From assembly GCA_030062745.1 (NCBI GenBank), contig CP099846.1, positions 7,251,432-7,315,431 on the forward strand: a DNA stretch of 64,000 nucleotides, given 5' to 3'. Source of the DNA: Capitulum mitella. Lineage: Eukaryota > Arthropoda > Thecostraca > Pollicipedomorpha > Pollicipedidae. The notes under the pieces were generated by a model. It was not told where the DNA came from, did not search any database, and was given only the letters and a program-made list of their open reading frames with translations. The position numbers and the translations under genes are program-made. Positions 1 to 9,959 of this stretch are shown piece by piece. The stretch's first letter is position 1. Every line of letters starts with the position of its first letter.

Positions 1-224
1 GCATTCCGGGCAGTAAACCGTGCTTTTGGAGCGATCCGGCTTTAAAAGTAATGGATCGAGATCAGTGACCATTTTCTCTCAAGTTGAAGGTCAGATGTAT
101 GAAAGGCTGAATTTTTAAAGCTCGGATTTTGTTGCTAGTACCCCACAATATGAGCTTCGATTATTACAGACAAAATTTCTGAACAGTGGTAAAGATAAAT
201 ATCATTGTTATAGAAATCGGCAAT

Positions 225-490
225 AAAAATGCCCTATGACCGGCTTACAGTCTTTTTAATGTCATATGTAGTCAGTAACCCACATCAGCTTGGAAAGGTC
301 CTACACCTTTTAAACTCCGATATGTTCATTTGTCCAAAAAGTCTGGTATCGAAAACTGAGTCAAAGTCTCGTCAAACCACTGAGGAAGAAGCCAAATGTG
401 GCTCAGATCTAAAACAGAAATGGCTTGCAAGCCCTCAAGAGCAAGTCATGATTCAGTGACCTGACATGACCAGGTAATAAGATTTTAAGG
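225..490 (+). repeat. Dispersed repeat F, copy 1
   Basis: This stretch is similar in order and spacing to 55240-55580. Shared blocks include 'tcgaaaactga', a 'gaagaa.cc.aaat.tg.' segment, 'ttgcaagccctca' and a 'cc.ggtaata' block. Both copies are diverged and carry no convincing protein. It is most likely an old interspersed repeat of unknown class. Nothing else was recognised in 1-224. Confidence 0.5.
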
Positions 491-2280
491 CCAGCTATCG
501 CATATCTCATTTAAGCCAGCTTGTGCATGACGCAGGCCGTTCATCGGGAATCTAAGAAAAACCTCATGGAGGATGACAACCATTTCCGTCCCGGCGAGGG
601 CTAAATTTAGCTCGCGAGAATTGCTTCAATTCAACCTTTTATTCCACTTTTGGCATAGGTTCTCCACAGCAATAATAGGATTTAACAAGCGTTTAGATAA
701 AGAAAACCATATCAGAAGAAACAGGAAAGTGGTCCGTCCTCCTGAATTCCTTCAGTTTCATTAGATAAAAGTTGTGACGTTGCATTTAATGAATCTCCCC
801 GAAATTTCCCCGAAAATCCCCGATTTTTTTTCCATTTACGACTATTCCAACATTATTTCCAAATATCGATCCCTGTGTTTCTCCGTCTCAATAAAGCTAT
901 TACCGCAAGCAGGTTTAAATATTCTCTATCAAAGGAAGTAAATAAGTGTAAGTAATAAACAAAATCCTCTATGTAACGTCTACTTTTAAAACGTCAGCAG
1001 TTACTAAAAGAAACAACACGTCACACTTCGCGTAGACGATGAGGTAAGCCTGACCTGAGACGGTTCTAAATCTAGATATTGGTTTATTTGGTGAATGGAA
1101 GCATTCAATGACCCTGATAAGAAACTGTTGCCAGTCACATTGTCAAGTAACTTTTCTACGAATCGGCCGGCTGATGTAAAATCTTGCCAGTGTATATCTG
1201 GAGCCCGTGCCTAATGAATGCTCAAATATAATTTGGAATATGTCAATTAAGTGATTTTTCATGGATCTTAATGAGAACACTTCAAGTACCCCGGTGGGGA
1301 AGCTACTAGATTACCTTCAGCTACCGGCGTTACCAACCCGGCTGCTACCATGGCTTCAGGAAAAAACTTTTTAGAAAGTCGCGTGGTTTGCTACGCTCTT
1401 CCACTTTTTCGACGCATCATTACGAATTTTCTACGCAGGAAACTTCACTTTGCTTGAAATTTTCGTGCAATGTGCTAGAGAATTAGGAAAATTCACAAAC
1501 TTTCAGCGTTATACTGCTAATAGTTTGGCATCTGAAAGCTGCTGGGGGGGGGGGGGGGGGGAACAGAATGTCCTCTCGCATTAAAACGCGGTTAAGTACT
1601 GAATGCTATTTTACCAACCACAAAACAACGAAAAGCACTACCCGTGACCGAATCAGAAAGACACAGAGAAGCCCTTACAAAGAAAGCAGGTGCTTACAAG
1701 CTCACGTAGGTTTCCTAGGTGTTACCAAAGCTGGTGGTGAGATTGCAATGAATAACGCAGTATATCTAGATGCAATAAAAAAGTGTCAGTAAATGTAGTA
1801 TATTGCAAATATGGAGGTATGAAGACGACTGTCAGAATTTCGTATTGTAGCGAAGCCGAGTCTCTCTGAGAGACAATGCTATGGCTGGCAGTGTCCAGGG
1901 GTGGTGCTTAAGAGTCTCTTCACCACATTCAATGAAGGTTAGGAGGCTAAGTTGGACGCACGTCTCGACGAAATGTTGAGGAAGAACATCAAAGGTCCAA
2001 ACAGGGGCACCTGGAGAAAAACGGTGTATGACGTAACAATGCGTAATGCATCCGATGGACAGCGACGTGTTGTCCTCTTTATCAGCTGACACCCTGCACA
2101 CGACTATGAGGTGATAACACTGCGAAACCCGCACTGCATAACGATAAATCAAGGTGAATCAATGTGCGTTCATATGAAGTTTAATCAATTTCTCTTCACC
2201 TGTTACCCGCACGAGCCGTCGGTAGCAGATTTAGCAGGTGTGGTAATTTGGCGGTCTGACGCCAGGTTCTTCCACAAAAA
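491..2280. other. Non-coding stretch, no gene recognised
   Basis: A+T-rich sequence without a recognisable exon. It includes an 18-base uninterrupted G run at 1544-1561, which can fold as a G-quadruplex or be an assembly weak point. The small open frames here lack codon bias or known motifs. Confidence 0.5.
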
Positions 2281-2507
2281 CACAACACAGAGGTTGTCAG
2301 CGGCAGCAGCGGACGCACGCACCCAGCCGGCCGGCGCTGCGTGCGGGCTGGCCGGTTTCCGGGAACGGCGGCACGGGCGCCCTCCAGCGGCAGCCGGCAC
2401 CGCTGAGTCACCGTCACTAACGACTAGCAGCGCCGCGCCGGCGGCCAGCCAGTCGCCGGCGACAGCTCGTCCCCGGAGGACGGTGGCCCGACAGCACGGC
2501 AGCGGAC

Positions 2508-2598
2508 ATGGCGGCTCTGGCTCTCCTGGTGCTCGGTGCCGTGCTGGGCGTGCAGCAGAGCGGCTCGGCGCCGCTGGGAGACGCACCTGTCGAGGCGG
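2508..2598 (+). CDS. Mmp: Matrix metalloproteinase, signal-peptide exon (exon 1)
   Basis: The ATG at 2508 opens 30 codons that read as a secretory signal peptide: a short start, a hydrophobic core (ALALLVLGAVLG) and a small-residue cleavage zone (QSGSAP). In-frame stops follow immediately, and a GTTAAG donor lies at 2599, so this looks like a first coding exon in a local GC-rich island. It is assigned to the MMP because the next recognisable + strand exons (4269, 4639) encode the MMP prodomain, which must follow a signal peptide. One problem remains: this exon ends in phase 1, while the 4269 exon reads from phase 0. Either a small exon between them was missed or this leader belongs to a different transcript. 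Confidence 0.5.
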
Positions 2599-3885
2599 GT
2601 TAAGCTCACCATTTTAGTAGTTTTTCTTTACCTGATACAACTTAAATATGTTGTTTTTACTGCGAAAACAATTTTTTCGGCGTACTGTAATGCTGCAGTC
2701 GGTATGAAGTATCGTTGGGTTTAAATCTTCAAGGTCAGTTGGCCGTTAATTTAGATTTTAATCTTTAACATTTGAGGGGTCCAAATACCTGGGAGGAAAA
2801 GACTGTTTATGTATTCGTCATGAAAATGACTGTTTCTTTTTCTGAGGGGGTCGCAACAGCTTGGTGAGACGTGCCATAAATAAACTTGCCGTACGTCGTG
2901 GATGTAACAGTTTCTGCGTTTCTGGGCAAGGACCTACGAAACGAAAACCCTCCCGTGAAAAAGATATGAAAAAGATATCCCTCTGAAATCTCCCTATTTC
3001 TGATATCTTTGGTATCCCTCTGACGTCTCTCCCTCTGAAAAATACATCCGTCTGGATTCTGAGTCATTGTTTTGTTGCATGCAGGGGTGTAGGACCCTAT
3101 ACAGCAGGGGGGCTTCACTACCCAACTTACAGTTGCCCCCCCCACCAACCTAGCGGCCAGTGCCCCATTTTTAAAAACAAAAACAAAACAAAATGACCCA
3201 AATCCCAGTAGAAATAAGTATTTGGGTTATCCCGGGTTGATCGACTCAGGGCTGAGTCCCCTCCCTCCTCTCAACTGGTTTTGCGATCCTTCACCCCTGG
3301 TTGCATGCCATGGATAGTCGGCCCGTAGATGTTTGGTTTGTGCTATGTTTACCAGCGTTTCCGCTCGACAGACTGCTGTCTTCCCTGGCGTTACATGATT
3401 ATTTGAAAAGATTGCAATGCTCATTGCTCGCAGCTTACACTAGAATGTTCTTATTTAGAACTCATGTTCACCTGCGTGTTTTCGTAATCAGATAAATTTG
3501 TCCTCGCAAAGGGAGCAATACAGATTGTTTTGCAGTTGCAGGTTACAATGGTCCCTCTTCATCTGCTGCCTATAAGAGGCATTGCCCTATGTCCTCATCC
3601 TCACTCCATTCTGGTTCCTGTTTTGCCCATTCTGGCTTCCTGCCTTCTGGTGTGGCACATTTTTCCCGCATTACTATTCCTCCATTGCAGCTCGTTATCC
3701 GCTGACCCTTGGTTTTGTTCTCTTTCACTTTATGTTTAACTGCCCTCTCTACTTTCATGTCTGGTTCTGAGCGTCACGCTCGTCCTCCGTGAGCTTTTTG
3801 TTGTTGGTTCTGTTCAGAGGTCTGCCCCACGAGGAATGCACTGCTTCCGTGAAAGTGGTCGATCGTCGCTGCCGCCGGTCAACGA

Positions 3886-4050
3886 CCGTCCGTTACCGGA
3901 TGTCTGCCCCTGTAACGGCCGTCCGTTACCGAGTAGTCGCCCCTGTCACGCCCATCCATTACCGAGAGGCCGCCCCTGTCACGGCCGTCCGTTACCGGAT
4001 GTCCGCCCCTGTAACGGCCCTCCGTTACTGAGTGGCCGCCCCTGTCACGG
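3886..4050 (+). repeat. 33-bp tandem repeat, about 5 copies
   Basis: A unit of about 33 bp with alternating 'cgttaccg' and 'gtaacgg' cores is repeated about five times. Because the period is divisible by three, it produces an artificial peptide repeat of 11 residues (VRYRMSAPVTA-like). Each unit contains the inverted pair CCGTTAC / GTAACGG and can form a small hairpin. It lies in the presumed first intron of the MMP gene, about 220 bp before exon 2. Confidence 0.8.
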
Positions 4051-4268
4051 TCGTTGCGGGATGACAAGACAAGACGACGCATGTTGTGTGCAGTCGGAGG
4101 CCGAGTCGAACAGGGGACCCACTTCACAGCTCTGACTCGCTCATCTCCACCCGCGGGAAGGGCGGCCATGACCGACAGAGCATCGTCAAGCATTCCCGAG
4201 TAGGACAGAGTCGAGCGATCTGTCTGACTGCCGGCTGCGCTGAGACTGAAAGACTGTTTTTCCGGCAG

Positions 4269-4389
4269 ACGTTCTTGGCCGAGTACGGCTACTTGTCTCC
4301 GGGCAGCACCAGCGACCGGTCCGGCTCTCTGGTGCTGCTCTCAGAAAACATAGCCGCGTTCCAGCGCTTCGCAGGTCTGGAGGTGACAG
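4269..4389 (+). CDS. Mmp: Matrix metalloproteinase, prodomain exon A
   Basis: A 121 bp exon lies between a pyrimidine-rich acceptor (AG at 4267-4268) and a strong donor (GTGAGT at 4390). It encodes TFLAEYGYLSP, then NIAAFQRFAGLEVTG across the splice. This is the N-terminal half of the peptidoglycan-binding-like MMP prodomain: the 'YL.kyGYL' start and the 'i..fQ.faGL.vTG' helix. In the family this domain keeps the secreted zinc protease latent. It ends in phase 1 and joins 4639 exactly, restoring the Gly of 'TGDLNDATL'. The identification rests on motif order and the following cysteine switch. Confidence 0.88.
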
Positions 4390-4638
4390 GTGAGTGACCG
4401 CTGGCTATGCACTGTTGGCCTGTCCTCCGCTGGTGTTGTCTAGTGTGGCAGAGTTCTCTGACCGACCCACAGGAACAGGCGCCACCCAGCTGTTCGGCCA
4501 GTGCCCCACGGCAGACGGCAGACGCTAATGGTATGTCCCATGTGCACTGCCTGAAAACGGGTACCTGGACTTTGTGTGTAGTCCTGGTGTCAGGCTATCT
4601 GTTTCTGCTAACCGAGTTGACTTACGTTCCCGCCGTAG

Positions 4639-4749
4639 GCGATCTCAACGATGCCACGCTAGAGAAGATGCGCCAGCCCCGCTGTGGAGTCAAGGACAAG
4701 CTGGGACCGGCGCACCGTGCCCGCCGCATGAGGCGTTACGCTCTGCAAG
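4639..4749 (+). CDS. Mmp: Matrix metalloproteinase, cysteine-switch exon
   Basis: A 111 bp exon with acceptor AG at 4637-4638 and donor GTGGGT at 4750. It encodes DLNDATLEKM followed by the cysteine switch PRCGVKD, in which the Cys ligates the catalytic zinc in the latent enzyme. The typical family motif is PRCG(V/N)PD, and Lys replaces the Pro here. Arthropod Mmp1 proteins also depart from Pro at this position. Downstream RARRMRR is a furin-type site, then YALQG, the usual start of the mature enzyme. It ends in phase 1, so a catalytic-domain exon should begin with two bases. No zinc-binding HExGHxxGxxH exon was found on either strand of the window, so the gene is partial here: a very long intron, a break, or an assembly gap. 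Confidence 0.9.
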
Positions 4750-5426
4750 GTGGGTGGTCGTCACCGGCGTGGGTGTGAAACACCAGTTTGTACGAGAGGC
4801 TGCGTCGCAGCCGGGCCCGCCCTCAGAGTCGTGCTCGAGCGGTGGCCGCCGCCGCCGCCGCCGCCGAACAGGGTCGTCAGTTCCGGCGGCGATGCCGGCC
4901 TCGCCGGTGTGTTTGCCGCCGCGCTGATGCCGGCCCGGGGGTCGGGCCAGCTCTGGTCGATATTGTGCGCTCGGCACACACAGTTGCGGGCGGCGCCGGT
5001 CGCAAAATGGCGTCAGCTGCGTTGCTGCTGGCATGTGCGACCACGCTGCGACCCGATGTGACCGGTGGCGGACTGGCGCCGCGCCGTTCACCGGGCGGCC
5101 GCAGTTCGACCGATGGCCAGAGAGAGTCGCGGCGGCGGGAAACTGATCGGGGAAACAGGGCCCCTTTTTATAGCACACATCCCGCTGGAATCGTGTGGGT
5201 ACCTGGACGCCATAGGGTTTCGCCAGCGCTCCTGCATTGATGTTTCCTGATGACCGATAAGACGATTATTACGATACGACGATATTTTGAGGGCGGAAAT
5301 GGCCGTAATGACGCTGCCCATGCGCCGTTTGCAGTCTGAGCCGTAAAAGCGGGCCTGTGCGATGGTCGTATAGAATTTTGTTGCGTCACACCTATTATCA
5401 GTAATATGTGGCCGTGTACCGTGTGA
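4750..5426 (+). other. GC-rich start of MMP intron 3
   Basis: GC-rich sequence containing a short CCG-repeat run near 4846-4864. Overlapping open frames on both strands reflect base composition only. No exon boundary pair with family similarity was found. Confidence 0.4.
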
Positions 5427-5481
5427 CACTGTACTGAACTGAGTACGTACAGCCGCTGTACGTACTCAGTTCAGTACAGTG
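5427..5481. repeat. Perfect 26-bp palindrome with 3-nt loop
   Basis: Bases 5427-5452 and 5456-5481 are exact reverse complements of each other, separated by CCG. No mismatch occurs over 26 base pairs and the pairing stops at once outside the arms. A transcript from either strand would fold into a near-ideal hairpin. It sits alone in non-coding DNA, with no flanking duplication seen. Confidence 0.97.
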
Positions 5482-5859
5482 CGAATTATTATGGTTACAT
5501 GTTTATCGAGTCAACTTACGACGTTTGACCTCTAAAGACCTCAGATGATCTCGGAGTTATATGGGATGACCTTGGATTTAATTCATGGTGTTTGAAAACG
5601 TTTCAAATCATTTGAATAGACTACATTTCTAAAACTTTTGTTTATGACCGTCGTGACGTAGGGTACGCACGAGGCCATTTTAGTTGATACCTTCGTGACC
5701 CAGCTCCCTATGGTACTGACGTAATTTGAAAGCAAATAATGAACAGTGTTTTGAGCTACATACATTTCGGATTTTTAATTAAGACAATAGCGTTGAAAAT
5801 ATTTGCATGGAACCAAATTTTGAATTTTGTTCTTGCCCTGCCCTTGTGAAGTAATTTAA

Positions 5860-7063
5860 CCCTATTCCCGGCAGGGGGGGCGGAATCCGCCCCCGTCGGG
5901 TTTTTTGCTTGCCAATTCCAGGCCTTTTAACGCAGCTTCACCAAACTTGGTCACTTTTCCTAGCCATTTTTTCTACGTATCGTGGCAAAATTTCAAAATT
6001 CTACTTTGCTGAGGGGCGGAGCCAGGCAACGTTTTTGGGAGGCACCTCATGCCATTTTCGGCCATGTTAAGGCTAAAAGGAAAATGCCTGCCAAAAACAG
6101 AGTTTTGAACATAGAACTCAAATTTTATATGGATTTATAACTAAATAGTTGGGCCATGTGCAGACGTAACTTTGTTTACCTGAGGTCATTTTACAAGGTC
6201 AGGTCAAGGTCAAAAGTCAAAATTTGTTTTTTTGCAATAATTTCTGCGTCGTTTTTTTAAATGCCAAACTCGGAATATATATGACGTAGAAGGGTGCCTT
6301 CTACTTGTGTACCAAGTTTCAGCTTGATATCAGGTCGGGTCACGGAGCTATAACCTAAAATGTCAGTGCGCGTACCCTATATCGCAATAGCCATAAAATG
6401 ACATTTTTGAAATAGAGAGAATTCAAACAATTGAAAACGTTTAAAGATAATATTAAATGCATAGGAGATCATTCCAAGTGCCCCCAAGGTCACTGTAGGT
6501 CATTTAAGGTCAAAGGTCACAAGTTGATTTGAGAAACGTGTGACCATGACAGTTCCCCCCTTTTTCATGTCCCTGGCACCGTCTATGCTAACATTATACA
6601 AACATTGTAATGCGATTTGTACTTCTTTAGTATAACATGACTAGCAGAAGCCAAAAAAGGGTGTTTGCCTATTTTGTTCATCCAGTTGTTAGAAAACTAA
6701 TCCTCCTATTTTTGAAACCCTTGAAATTTTTGAATTTTCTAAAAATTTCAGATTTGCGGACCCATGGTAAAAGCCCTATTTATAATCTCTCGATTCATGC
6801 CAGTTTCATCGAAATCGGTCGATAAACAACGGAGTTATAAGAAGTCCAAAAGTACCCCCCATTTTGCCCTTTTTGCCCCCCTGTATCCACAAATTTCAAA
6901 ATTTTCAAAATTTCTTTTTATAAACATGCAGTTCACGTCACGGCAAATCGATTGCCGTTTGTTGCGATGAAATCGGATGAGTAGTTCTCGAGATCTCAGG
7001 GGGGGGCCGAATCCGCCCCCCTGCCGGGAATCGGCCATGCCGTCTAGCCTTCCGGGAATAGGG
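5860..7063 (+). mobile_element. Family A TTAA element, copy A1 (piggyBac-like MITE)
   Basis: A 1204 bp unit flanked by TTAA at 5856-5859 and 7064-7067. The terminal inverted repeats begin CCCTATTCCCGG and end CCGGGAATAGGG. Just inside each end is a GC hairpin of the type GGGGGCGGA-A-TCCGCCCCC. TTAA target duplications and CCC ends are characteristic of the piggyBac superfamily. No transposase frame is present, so it is non-autonomous. The sequence matches A3 over its length and A2 and A4 over parts. Confidence 0.85.
6183..6519 (+). promoter_or_regulatory. Cluster of AGGTCA nuclear-receptor half-sites inside A1
   Basis: AGGTCA occurs at 6183, 6196, 6201, 6207, 6487, 6497, 6507 and 6514. The last pair (6507-6519) forms a perfect direct repeat with one-base spacing (DR1), a classic RXR/USP-HNF4-type arrangement. 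Extended TCAAGGTCA monomer sites (FTZ-F1/ERR type) also occur. Copy A3 retains most of them. Binding is an inference from motif match only. Confidence 0.5.
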
Positions 7064-7417
7064 TTAAGGTTAACGAAATATCTTTGGATGTATCTATGCA
7101 TTCATGAAATGTTTTAACCTCCACCTTAAAAAATTGCATTTCGGCAGTCATTTTTCTTTTATCTCCAACAGTACTAAACATGACCTGAAGAGTTTCCCAA
7201 AAATTCCCGTCCCTAAGCAAGAAATGAACATCTGAAGGATATAATAATTTGAAGGGTGAATAGGTAGGAAACGTGCTCAAGTTTCGTGAGGCTGCTTCAA
7301 AAAACCATGGAAATGGCGAACAAAAAGCCGGATGGAGGTTTCTGAGTCCTCCTCCCACTGCCCATACAGGAATATGGTCAACGACCTGTATCTCCTACAA
7401 CAGAGGACATATATTAA

Positions 7418-8400
7418 CCCGTCCTGACTGGGGGGGGCAGTTGGCTGCCCCCCTGAGATTTTTCTGGGATTGCGAGAGAACGAACAGACACAGAGTCATG
7501 AAACCTTGTGTACCTTTTGGTTCATAAATTTTACATGTTGTGTCAAAATTTTGACCTCAGGTCAGGTCAGGTCAGGTGCTTGACTTATGTCAGGTTAAAC
7601 AGACCTATGTCCAAAAAAGTTTAGCGCCATCTAACTTTTTCGCAAAACAAGATATTTCAATAATATTTTCAGGGATTAGTGGTCGTGATAGATGCAACAA
7701 ATCTGTTATCTCAGATTTTTCGGAATTTCCCGGGTCATTGACCTAAAGCAAACCCATTTTTAGGACATGTCGTCGTTTTTTTCGGAAATTGACGAAATAT
7801 TTCATAACATTTTTAGTGTGGAGTGAAGCAGACATCTAGTTGCCGTCACTGCGCAAAGTATCAATGACTTCCAGCCATTTAGCTGAGGTCAGGTCACGAA
7901 TAACTGTAATGAGCCAAAATGTACCACGGTCAAAATCAGCGATGAATTACTCAGAATGGGTAGAAAATGGGAGAATAATCTTGCACAGACGTAAGTAATA
8001 CCAGGAACCTCAAAAAGTTTGAAAAAAATGCATATTTTGGAAATAAACGGGCTCTCGCGATTAAAGCCCCGCCAATTTTGTAAATTGCTAACTAATGAAT
8101 TTTTCCAAAATTTAAGCATGAGAAACCATCACAAGAACCACAAAGATCAATAAAACTGACATGGATCGTCTTTTTCGCGAAAATAAAGGAACGTTAAAAT
8201 TAGTTCCCGTCAATTTGGTACCGCATACGGCAGCGACGCACACCGACAGCTAGCGGGAGAATTGCCGTGTCTTAAATTCAATGTTTCGGCGTATATATTG
8301 AATAAATCTGGGGAAGTTAGACGTGTATCGGCATCCGCGGACCTTTACATGTGCGCTGGTGCCTTTACCTATGCGTTATTAGTCACAGCCCTTGAGATTC
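7418..8400 (+). mobile_element. Family B TTAA element, copy B1 (3'-truncated)
   Basis: It starts after TTAA (7414-7417) with CCCGTCCTGAC and a subterminal hairpin GGGGGCAG-TTGG-CTGCCCCC. It is collinear with B3 (28001 onward) and with the reverse complement of B2 up to the 'cagcccttgagattc' block at 8386-8400. After that the homology stops, so the distal 200 bp or so are missing. It contains an (AGGTC)n run at 7559-7577. No coding capacity. Confidence 0.8.
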
Positions 8401-8454
8401 TGCTTTGACAACGTACAAACACAGAAGAAGTCGACCTGGGCTAATGCAAGGCAG

Positions 8455-8672
8455 ACATGTGCCGGGATCCGGATGGAATGCATGCTATCCTCGTTTTGCG
8501 TCGGATTCTGAGCTGACCAAAATAACTGTTGCGTTAGCTGGGCAGGCACCGCTTTGCTCCGGAGGGACACAACCTTTCCGAGATGACACAGTGACCCGCC
8601 AAGAGGGTTAGCATAAAGAGGGTTAGCATAAAACACGGGATAACCCGCATTCCATCAGGATCGAGACACATA
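8455..8672. mobile_element. Short inverted-repeat MITE, family C copy 1
   Basis: A unit of about 218 bp whose ends are imperfect inverted repeats of about 34 bp ('acatgtgccgggatcc' start, 'ggatcgagacacat' end). It is homologous along its length to 22360-22575, including the internal 'ctcgttttgcgtcggattct' and 'ttccgagatgac' blocks. It lies just beyond the point where element B1 is truncated. Confidence 0.8.
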
Positions 8673-8847
8673 TCTAAACTGCAAGGTACTGGTATTTGTG
8701 GTGCCTGAGGTACAGTCGCTGTTTTCTTTTTTAGTTGAGCTATCAGGTTTTTACAATTTTGTTATGTAGAACAGAAACAATTTAGGTCTCCTCGAATCAG
8801 TTTTTGACTGTGTAACAAACAGCTATAGAAGAGCAGGAAGCTGAAAT

Positions 8848-8910
8848 CGTTCCATGGTTATGATGGCAGATAACCGTTCTGGGTATCACTGGTTCGAATC
8901 CAGGTGTGAG
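8848..8910 (+). other. tRNA-like sequence with perfect T-arm (pseudogene or SINE head)
   Basis: CTGGTTCGAATCCAG at 8889-8903 is an intact T-arm with an ideal box B (GGTTCGAATCC). A box A-like 'tggttatgatggc' lies upstream at proper spacing. The 5' acceptor strand does not pair with the 3' side, so it is not a functional tRNA. A tRNA-derived SINE or tRNA pseudogene is the simplest reading. Confidence 0.45.
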
Positions 8911-9509
8911 CTTACAAATCAACTGAGTTTTTCTCGTGATTCAGTACCTGAAGTGACTGCGAAGGAAAATTGTCATCGTGAGGTACGCCATCGACGGTGG
9001 AAATCGGTCCATGCCGTATTTGCATCGTGGCAAAAAACGCGTATGGTTCCTTCATGCATTCACCCCGACTCCGGCCGATCCCTCCCCCTCATCCTATCCA
9101 CGCCCATCTCGCCACACACAAGACTGGTGACAAAATGCAGTCCACCGCCTCAGGACGGGGACGTCAAGATGTCTTTTTGCCATTTTGTCCCACGACGTAG
9201 TGAGCCAGAGACACGAGACTGTGGAGACGACTTTCATGAGCGGCGCGTGGCGTTCAGCGCGCGACGAGTGGACGACAGGCGGTACAGCTCACTGCTCCGT
9301 CCCTGGGCTGCTCGAGACCGGGGTCAGCGGACGGCCTGGCAGCGGAGCTCACGGCGCGTTCCGCCGCGCGGCTGGCCGGCGTGGTCCCCGGCGACCCCTG
9401 TTGCAGTTATTGCCGCAGTGATGTTACATCGCAATACGGCGCTGGTGCAGCCGCCAACAGCGCAGGACGCAAGGTGGCCTGTGACTCTGGTCAGTCTGCA
9501 CTGGCGCAA

Positions 9510-9959
9510 CATTTATCAGCGGTTATCGATAATCGAGCACAGATCAAAAAGCTCTGGAACAGGGACGGATCCAGGATTTCGCCGGGAGAGGCGAATGGTC
9601 AGTGTGATGCCTCTCTCCCGGCCAGACTCCACCATTTTTTTTGCTCCTATGACAGAAACCCCGTGATGCTCATACAGTGCACATTCGGGGCCCCTCTCCT
9701 GAAGCTCCTTCTCAGACCTCGGGAGAGATTTTCCCATCCCTCCTTGGATCTGCGTCTGCCCTGAAAAGAGGCAGAGGAAGGTTGAGATAGTTGCGCGACA
9801 GCGTAAGAAAAAAGCAGACTCAATAACAATGTATGTGTGAAACAGCATTCATCCTTTGGTTTAAAGCGTGTTCTTGACTTGGCCCATGGTAACTTGTTGA
9901 CCACATTTTGTCGAAATATATCCATCCTGTTCAGACAGTAATGCTGCAAATTTCGGCAT
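9510..9959 (+). repeat. Dispersed repeat E, copy 1 (interrupted)
   Basis: It matches 10881-11125 in order: 'ggttat.gataatcgag', 'agatcaaa.ag', 'agaggaag.ttgagata', 'catcc.tt.gg.tt', 'ctgttcagacag.aatgct'. The copy is interrupted by a 204 bp insertion (9560-9763) that copy 2 lacks. Confidence 0.75.
9560..9763 (+). mobile_element. hAT-like MITE inserted in repeat E
   Basis: A 204 bp insertion bounded by CAGGGACGGATCCAGGA and, inverted, TCCTTGGATC...CCCTG. CAGGG-type termini are typical of hAT elements. Its limits are shown by comparison with the uninterrupted repeat E copy at 10881-11125. No clean 8 bp target duplication is visible, so the hAT assignment is tentative. Confidence 0.6.

Noticed and set aside
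5860-5920. Rho-independent terminator (GC hairpin followed by T run)
   Set aside because: It is the subterminal hairpin of a transposable element in a eukaryotic genome; the T run is not conserved among copies.
8854-9666. 270-codon + strand frame
   Set aside because: It spans a tRNA-like T-arm and enters a MITE, with no domain or consistent codon use. It is open because of composition.
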